Assembly (NCBI GenBank): GCA_035582835.1
Contig: JAYKAV010002564.1
Coordinates: 61,818-125,817, forward strand
DNA length: 64,000 nt
Direction: 5' to 3'
Source of the DNA: Phoebastria nigripes
Lineage: Eukaryota; Chordata; Aves; Procellariiformes; Diomedeidae
Of this stretch, positions 58,050-64,000 are shown in pieces; within the stretch, counting starts at the first letter, position 1; each line of letters starts with the position of its first letter. Both the position numbers and the translations under genes were made by a program. The notes below the pieces were generated by a model. The model had not been told where the DNA came from and made no database searches. It saw only the letters and a list, made by a program, of their open reading frames with translations.

Positions 58050-58881
58050 TGTGCTGAAACTCTAAGAGACTGGATTTTATTGCTGGCAAAATTAGCTTTT
58101 TGAACATAGCACTTAATAGTGAGACTTTTTTTGGCTAAGGAGAATTAACCTGGGTTTCAAGTTGTTATCCTGATGTGATAACCAGAGTGCTAGGAGCCTG
58201 TTCCTGGAGCTGCTCTCGCATCCAGCTGGAGGAGGAGAACCAAATCCCCACCCTTTATAACCAGTCCTACTCCTCAGTCCCCAGCTGAGTCTAATAAACC
58301 CTCCCAGTCCACGACGAGGCTCCGAACCCCAAACAAGACTGTAACACCTGCCCTGGGATGACCCTTGTCCCTTTAGGGTGAAATACTGTCCCTTCATGGA
58401 CAGGGGTGCCCATTGCCCTGCTGGGGCACCCAGAGGTGCCTCAGACCTGGATACCCACCAGTACCCGTTCCTTCAACCCCCCCCCAGCAGACAGGGACCC
58501 TCTTCCCACCCCAAAGGCACCCCGCTCTCCCTTCCTGTGTAACTGGAAAACCCAAAGCTGCCTCAGGGGTGGGATACTCCCTACTACAGGAATGCCCATG
58601 ACACCCCCAAGGCAGGGACCTCCTCCCCCCCCCCGCCATCTCCATGGACACGGAACCTCCTCCTGAGCTTACACCCCCACCTCCCACAGACAGGGACATC
58701 CCCCTGGCCTACCCTGAGGGGGGACAGTGGGGACCTGGCTCCCACAGCCCACCCCAGACCTACCCACTCACCCCTAAGGAGGGGGAAGCCCTCCCTGGCT
58801 TAACTAACCCCCCCGCAGGGCCTTACCTTCCTCCCCTGGGCACAATTAACACCACACAGACCAGAAGCCACCCCCGCGGCC
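58050..58881. other. UBE2T upstream region, C-rich
   Basis: 5' UTR or intron of UBE2T followed by C-rich sequence with several short poly-C runs (58480, 58625). No coding exon recognised. Confidence 0.5.
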
Positions 58882-59083
58882 NNNNNNNNNNNNNNNNNNN
58901 NNNNNNNNNNNNNNNNNNNNNNNNNNNNNNNNNNNNNNNNNNNNNNNNNNNNNNNNNNNNNNNNNNNNNNNNNNNNNNNNNNNNNNNNNNNNNNNNNNNN
59001 NNNNNNNNNNNNNNNNNNNNNNNNNNNNNNNNNNNNNNNNNNNNNNNNNNNNNNNNNNNNNNNNNNNNNNNNNNNNNNNNNNN
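58882..59083. other. Assembly gap (202 Ns)
   Basis: A run of 202 Ns between C-rich flanks. The flanks suggest GC-rich sequence that failed to assemble, in or next to the UBE2T/CRY4 CpG island. Open frames crossing it are artefacts. Confidence 0.99.
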
Positions 59084-59209
59084 GGCCTAACTCCCCCAAG
59101 AGCCCCCCAGCCTCACAGAATCCCGCCAGAAACAGCCTCCCGCCTCCCCTCAGCCTAATTACCCCCCTCAGCCTAATTACCCCACCCCCCGAGCGACCGC
59201 ACCCCCGGT

Positions 59210-59960
59210 TTAACGCCCCCCCTCACACACCCGGCGCGCCCCCGGGTCGAGCGCGGCGGAGGCGGGACTTCCCCCGGCGCCTAGCAACGAGGGGGGACGC
59301 CTCGCGGGCAGCCCCGCCACGCCGGCGCTGATTGGGCACCGCCTAGCCCCGCCCCCTCGAATTCGAAGTGGAGGGGCGCTGCCATTGGAAGAGCCTTGCA
59401 GGCGGGAGCGCAAGCCCCGCCCCCTCAATAAAACTCCGCTGTATGGGCGTGGCTTACCCAGCGAGGGGCGAGCCGCGGGCGCTGACGGGACGGGGGGGAG
59501 CGGGGCCGGGAGCGGGGCCCGGGGCGGGGGGGCCGAGGCCGCCCNGCCGCCATGGGACGCCCCTGGCCGCCGGCCCCAGCCCGGCGGCCCCAAACCGCGT
59601 TAAACCTCCGCGGGCAGCGGGCAGGGCCCCGATGGGGGCGGCCCGCGCCCCCCCCCTCCCGCCGAGCGGCCCTTGCGTAACCGCGGCGGCCCGGCCCGGC
59701 CCCTCCTCCCCCGGCCGGCGTTGTGTAACCGGGCACCGCGGGGCTCCGGGAGCAAGCGGGCGCCGGGCCCGCCGCGCCCACGGGGAAGGAGGTAAACGCG
59801 GGCGCTGGGAGCCGCGGCGGAGGCGCGGGGCCGGGCCGTTCGCCCCCCGCCCGCTGCGGGGTTGGCGCGGGGGCCGCCTCCTCCGCTCCCGTCCTCGTCC
59901 CTTCCCCGCCCGTCGGGGGGCCCCGGCCCGTCCCCCCCCACGGGCAGGGGCCCCCGAGCC
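59210..59960. promoter_or_regulatory. CpG island, probable UBE2T and/or CRY4 promoter
   Basis: Very CpG-rich. Inverted CCAAT boxes at 59331-59335 and 59384-59388 with TTCGAA (59362-59367) between them. In minus orientation this resembles the NF-Y plus CHR-type arrangement of cell-cycle genes, fitting UBE2T. In plus orientation GC boxes, CTCAATAAAA (about 59425) and a good donor GGAG|GTAAAC (about 59793) could belong to a noncoding first exon of CRY4. Direction(s) of use cannot be decided from sequence. Confidence 0.5.
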
Positions 59961-60055
59961 GCGGGGTGTGGGGGAAGAGCCGGCCAAGCCCCTACACGGG
60001 GGTGGTTTTGGGGCTCTTTTCCTGGTGCGACTTAAAATGCCATTTTCTTGTACGG

Positions 60056-60073
60056 AGTGCTATATATAGCGCT
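60056..60073. promoter_or_regulatory. Near-palindromic TATA-type motif
   Basis: AGTGCTATATATAGCGCT, a palindrome with one mismatched pair and a central TATATATA core. It lies at the edge of the CpG island and could direct transcription either way. Role inferred. Confidence 0.35.
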
Positions 60074-61609
60074 TTATTTATCACCTAAGCTATTAGAACG
60101 AGAGAAATAACAGAGGTGTTGGATCAACAGCAGCCTCAGGTCTGGCTCGATGCAGAGACTGGGATCATGTAACCAAATTAATGCAAAAAATCGGGATTAT
60201 TCTTAAATCCCAGTTAAGGAATTGTTCTCAAGCCTGTCAAATCAGGGTACCGTTAAACAACTTAACAGTGGCAGTTATTGCACTTCAAAAGCCCAAACCG
60301 CAGTTTCGGAGGGCAGTCGCGAGGCTGCTTTTCCAGCTGGCTGAGGTGTATTTAAAGCTTTATAATTGCATTACTATNGCTTCTAAGTGGACAGGCTTAT
60401 AGCCAAGGAGAACATCCATGATTTGACTTAACTGNACAATCAAGAGTGCCCGCAGAGGAGATTAAACTGTTAAAAGTTTTCCTTCCTAGCCTGTGGGCCC
60501 CCGTCCATACGTGCCCCATCTTGCTCTGCCGGCTCCAAGGGGCGGCNGACCGGAGGGCGGTGAGCCGGCTGCGATCATCCTCCTCGCTCAGGAATTACAC
60601 AAAAGCCTCGAGTCGCTCAGACTTTGATGCAGAATCCACCTCGATGCACATATTTGCGGTATTTAGGAGTGTTTAAACCTGGGTAACTTAATTTCTCAAT
60701 GCTTGTAGGAACAGGAGCAGCACAGCTGGATCTGGATGGAGACGCTCTGACGACCGCTGCCTCCCTCCAGCAGATCTCTGCCTGCAGAAATGCTTATCGG
60801 CGGGAGAGCTGTGATCAGCCCTTGTGTGGCATCCTCTTTTCGGGGCGACGTGTTGTAAAGACCCCGGAGCGTCAGCCAGGTGACCCTCGAGGTAAGGCCC
60901 AGTTGTCTGATTTGGGGTTTTCCCTGCTTTGTGTCGTGGTGTACCTCTCCCAAAGTGTGGGGATGCATCAGGTGTGAGGGGTATTTTCTGCCTGTGTTGG
61001 TTGGTTTTTGATGAACAGAAGTAATGCAGACGTGGCAGGGAGTCTGCCCGGCCTTGCTGGGTGAACGNCCTCAAGTCACCAGTTCATGGAGAGCGAGAAG
61101 AGTAACGGTGGATAAATCCTAACACAAAGTCGATCGACAGACAGTGCCTGCTCTGCCTTCCCCCGTCACCCCAGAGGATCTTCCCCTTCCTCCTGACAGG
61201 GCAGGAGTGTCCGAGGGTGCAGTCCCTTGGTGCTGAGCCGCCACCTCCTTTCCGACACCACCCGTAGTGCTGCCAGGCCCACACCAGCGATCCCCCCCGG
61301 GTTCCTTGCCACCCAGCACTGGGTCCCAGCTCCCCACCCGGCCCTGACACCTCTTCGGCTCCGGGCTCACTCCCTCCCCAAGCGTGCCCCAGCCCCCTTT
61401 CCTGCAACCCCAGCTCCCCACCAGCTCTGATTCCCCCAGTCACCTGCACTGGCATCCCCAGAGCTGCTCCTAACTCCGGCCTCGCAGCCCACCCAGACCC
61501 CTTCTAGCCCTGGCCTGGTGTCCCCCTGCCCTGTGCCCAGTCCCTCCCAGTCCCTGCCCTGGTGTGGCCCCACTCCCCACAGCTGTGCCCCACTGGCCCT
61601 GCACCNCTC

Positions 61610-61860
61610 CCTGGGACACCCTGGGCTCAGGGCCATCCCATGGGCTGTGTGGGGCTGGGAGGCCCCAGGTTTGGGGTGGCCCCATCGGCTGTGTGGGGCT
61701 GCAGAGCCCTGGGCTCAGAGCAGTCTTCTAGGCTGTGTGGGGCCAAGAGGCATTGGGTTTGGGGTGATCCTATGGACTTTATGGGGCTGCAAGGCCCTGG
61801 ACTCGGGGTGACCCTGCAGACCGCGTGGGGCCGCAGGGCTTGGGATGACCCCAAAGGCTG
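61610..61860. repeat. 44-bp minisatellite upstream of CRY4
   Basis: The anchor TGTGTGGGGC occurs at 61646, 61690 and 61734, with diverged versions at 61778 and 61822, an exact 44-base period over at least five units. Units also contain CTGGGCTCRGGGTG-like text. Confidence 0.88.
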
Positions 61861-63610
61861 GGGGGGGGGGGCTGTGGAGCCCCCGACTTGGGGGAGCCCC
61901 TCGGTGAGGCCAGCTGGTGCAGGCTGGTCCTGTGTTCCTGCCGTGGGATGCAGGGGACTCTTCTAGCACCCTTTGCGTGGTTTGCTACCCAAAAGTGGCA
62001 GCTGGGTGCTCCCCCGAGCAGCGGGAGAGTCACCTTGTTTTTCCTGTTCTCCCAGGACGTGCAGGCAGGGCGGTGCCCGAGCTGGGGCGCAAGGCAGAGC
62101 ACCCCGCAAAGCCCAAACCCCCGTGTTCGGCTATGCACGGTGCTGCCCAGCGCTCGCGAGCCCGCGAGTTTGCAGGGTTTGCTTATCAGGGGGTTGCAAT
62201 GGGTGGTGTCATGGCCTGGGAGCGCAACTGTGTTTGTCTCNGTGACACTGATGATGAGTGTTTTTGGGAACAGGGCAAGTCAGATCATCTTTTATGAGGC
62301 TGGTAAAGCTGTTGATTGTGGGTTGAGCAGGGTCAAGGGGCCGAGTCACCTATTGCAGCCATTTGGGAGGGTGTGAGTGGAGCAGTTTGGCTGGAAGATC
62401 TGAACTGGATTAGAGATTAGTGTTTGGTTCTTTGCTAATCCCTAATCTCTTAATGCTCCTCTGGGTGGTAATGCTTGAATCCGAAGCAGGTGGGAACCCA
62501 CCGCGGAGGTGGGCGTTGAGCTTCCCCCCTTCTACGTGGGAGAGAGCAAGCTGGGGAGACGTCGCTGGGTTTGGTACAAACACAAGGTGGCAGCTGGGCT
62601 CGTCGTTTCTGTTGGCTGCCGGCTGCTGAGCCCGTCACCCTGCGAGCAGAGCAGCCAGCAGCTGTGGGGCAGTTTCTCAGACTCTGCCCTGAGCTACCCC
62701 AGACCGAGAGGCAAGGTCGGCCCTCCTGCCTGTCCTCTAAACTCAGCTGAAGCAGTTCGAAGGGGAATGAATGTGGGCTAATCCCTACGTCAGCCCCAGT
62801 TTAGAAAAAGAGTAGTTTTGTGCAGGGATCACCACCCAGCTCTGCTATGGAGAGAGGAGGGCTTCTCCTGACCCTTAGAAGCACCATGAGGTCTCCTGGG
62901 GCTAGGAAAGATGGATAAAAACTATGGCAAACCGATGAATTGAGATACTGTGCTCTTCTATCGGCNTTGGTTGGGCTGTGCTTTGCTTTCTCTTGTTTCA
63001 CCTTGAAGCCTTAACAGTCTTGTTAGTGAGGAAACATGCCGTGTCTTTCAGATGTCTCCTGCTGAAGTCCAGAAAGGCTTTTCACTGCCAGAGTGAGTGT
63101 TGTATCAGGTCTCTGATGAGGTGAGGGTTCCTGCAGAGCTGTTCTCCCCGCAGCCTGTTGTGTATGAATGGAGGCAGAGCTCCCTGAATCATCTTCTCAC
63201 TGTTGACTTACGGAGGGTTTGCTGATGACCACGTCTGTGGGGTTATAAAACGTTTTTGCAGTAAATGGAGCTCTGGCAGCTCTGTCTGTTTTGATTCCTT
63301 CCTTCGGGTGGGCGCTATAGGGATGTAATTTAATTTAGGGATTTAATTTAAGGACTTGAGTGACTCATTTGGGGAAGAAGCCATTCTCTGTGGAGCAAGG
63401 TGGTGATACAGCTGCTGAATGGTGGGACCTGGCTGAGGAGACTGAGGAGAGCAGTTTGGTCCTGGTTTCTGCTTTTCTCTCTCACGAAAACTTATCAAAA
63501 AGCAGAAGAGATTTGCAGTAAAAAGAGCTGAGGGCTGTTTGGAGCTCNGTTTCTAATTGTTAACTGACCTTGTTCTTTCATAGGGATCGTGTATCCCCAA
63601 AGCCAACGGT

Positions 63611-63649
63611 TCCCTTCCTCTTTCAGCAGATCTGAGGAGAACAGCCAGG
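63611..63649 (+). promoter_or_regulatory. CRY4: CRY4 splice acceptor (NAGNAG) and 5' UTR
   Basis: A pyrimidine tract CCCTTCCTCTTTCAG is followed by CAG, giving a tandem acceptor with AG at 63625-63626 or 63628-63629. Twenty-odd noncoding bases lead to the ATG. It implies at least one noncoding exon upstream. A weaker acceptor TTCTTTCATAG lies at about 63574-63584. Confidence 0.6.
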
Positions 63650-64000
63650 ATGCTGCATCGCACCATTCATCTTTTCCGGAAGGGACTTCGGCTTCATGAC
63701 AACCCAACACTGTTGGCCGCGCTGGAGTCCTCAGAAGTCGTCTATCCTGTCTACATCCTGGACAGAAAGTTCACGATGTCCGTGATGCACATCGGGGTCC
63801 TGCGGTGGCATTTTCTGCTGCAGTCCCTGGAGGATCTCCAGAAAAACTTGTGTCAGCTGGGCTCTTGCTTGCTGGTTATTCAAGGAGAGTACGAGTCTGT
63901 TCTTAGAGATCACATCCAGAAGTGGAATATCACGCAAGTGACTCTGGATGCGGAAATGGAACCGTTTTACAAGGAAATGGAGGCCAACGTACGACGTCTG
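63650..64000 (+). CDS. CRY4: CRY4 (cryptochrome 4), N-terminal 117 codons, cut by window end
   Basis: Flavoprotein of the cryptochrome/photolyase family. CRY4 occurs in birds and other non-mammalian vertebrates, binds FAD and is a leading candidate for the avian magnetic sensor. The frame runs without a stop from ATG 63650 to the last base. Family blocks: MLHRTIHLFRKGLRLHDNP (1-19), VVYPVYILDRKF (30-41), RWHFLLQSLEDL (52-63), CLLVIQGEYESVL (73-85) and ITQVTLDAEMEPFYKEME (94-111). This is the Rossmann-like N-terminal domain. The FAD pocket, Trp chain and C-terminal tail lie beyond the window. RTIHLFRKGLRLHDNP and the 94-111 block point to CRY4 rather than CRY1/CRY2. The exon starts at 63627 or 63630 after a CTTTCAGCAG acceptor. 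Confidence 0.93.
   Translation, partial: MLHRTIHLFRKGLRLHDNPTLLAALESSEVVYPVYILDRKFTMSVMHIGVLRWHFLLQSLEDLQKNLCQLGSCLLVIQGEYESVLRDHIQKWNITQVTLDAEMEPFYKEMEANVRRL

Larger units (their letters stand above)
59961..63625 (+). other. Region between CpG island and CRY4 coding start
   Basis: Probably CRY4 5' intron(s). It contains a near-palindromic TATA motif (60056-60073), a strong donor CTCGAG|GTAAGG at about 60892 in an open stretch from 60699, a 44-bp minisatellite (61610-61860), and AT-rich sequence around 63320-63355. No protein-coding exon with family features is recognised. Confidence 0.45.

Noticed and set aside
58644..59099. Frames running through the N block
   Set aside because: They are open only because Ns cannot encode stops.
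60699..60977. 92-codon frame with a good splice donor at about 60892
   Set aside because: No family resemblance and no supporting acceptor or conservation visible. Kept only as a possible noncoding exon.

Overview
This is a stretch of amniote nuclear genome, almost certainly from a bird. The evidence is a young CR1 LINE with the paired 8-bp CR1 3' terminal repeats, a cryptochrome-4 (CRY4) start at the right edge (CRY4 is absent from mammals), short introns, and GC-rich promoters separated by AT-rich introns, as on avian microchromosomes. All genes have spliced eukaryotic structures. I rebuilt the exons from splice consensus, reading frame and protein conservation.

Layout, left to right. (1) 1-1090: GC-rich, CpG-rich intergenic DNA with CTCF-like motifs and a degenerate minisatellite. 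(2) 1.1-21.5 kb, minus: LMOD1 (leiomodin-1), three coding exons, a 16.7-kb first intron with candidate muscle regulatory sites, and a GC-AG last intron that cuts the WH2 motif. (3) 21.9-29.6 kb: intergenic, with a nearly intact CR1 ORF2 at 25.6-28.5 kb. (4) 29.97-40.3 kb, plus: TIMM17A, six exons, with an NRF1/CCAAT promoter. (5) 42.1-49.5 kb, minus: ADIPOR1, seven coding exons and a noncoding first exon, convergent with TIMM17A. (6) 50.5-53.9 kb, plus: a tetraspanin of the TSPAN18 type, divergent from ADIPOR1. (7) 54.4-58.05 kb, minus: UBE2T, six coding exons, convergent with the tetraspanin. (8) 58.9-63.6 kb: a 202-base assembly gap, a CpG island, a 44-bp minisatellite and probable CRY4 5' sequence. 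(9) 63,650-64,000, plus: the first coding exon of CRY4, cut by the window end.

These are independent vertebrate genes, not an operon: smooth-muscle actin nucleation (LMOD1), mitochondrial protein import (TIMM17A), adiponectin signalling (ADIPOR1), a membrane organiser (tetraspanin), Fanconi-pathway ubiquitination (UBE2T) and a flavoprotein photoreceptor candidate (CRY4). Their order differs from human 1q32, where other genes separate several of them.

I found no previously undescribed biological system. The most interesting items are the CRY4 5' end, the GC-AG intron splitting the LMOD1 WH2 motif, the six-copy 17-residue repeat in LMOD1, the extra TSPAN18-like gene, the nearly intact CR1, and a 24-bp perfect palindrome beside TATA-like motifs between TIMM17A and ADIPOR1. 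About 50 scattered single Ns, clustered in the CR1, mark uncertain consensus positions.
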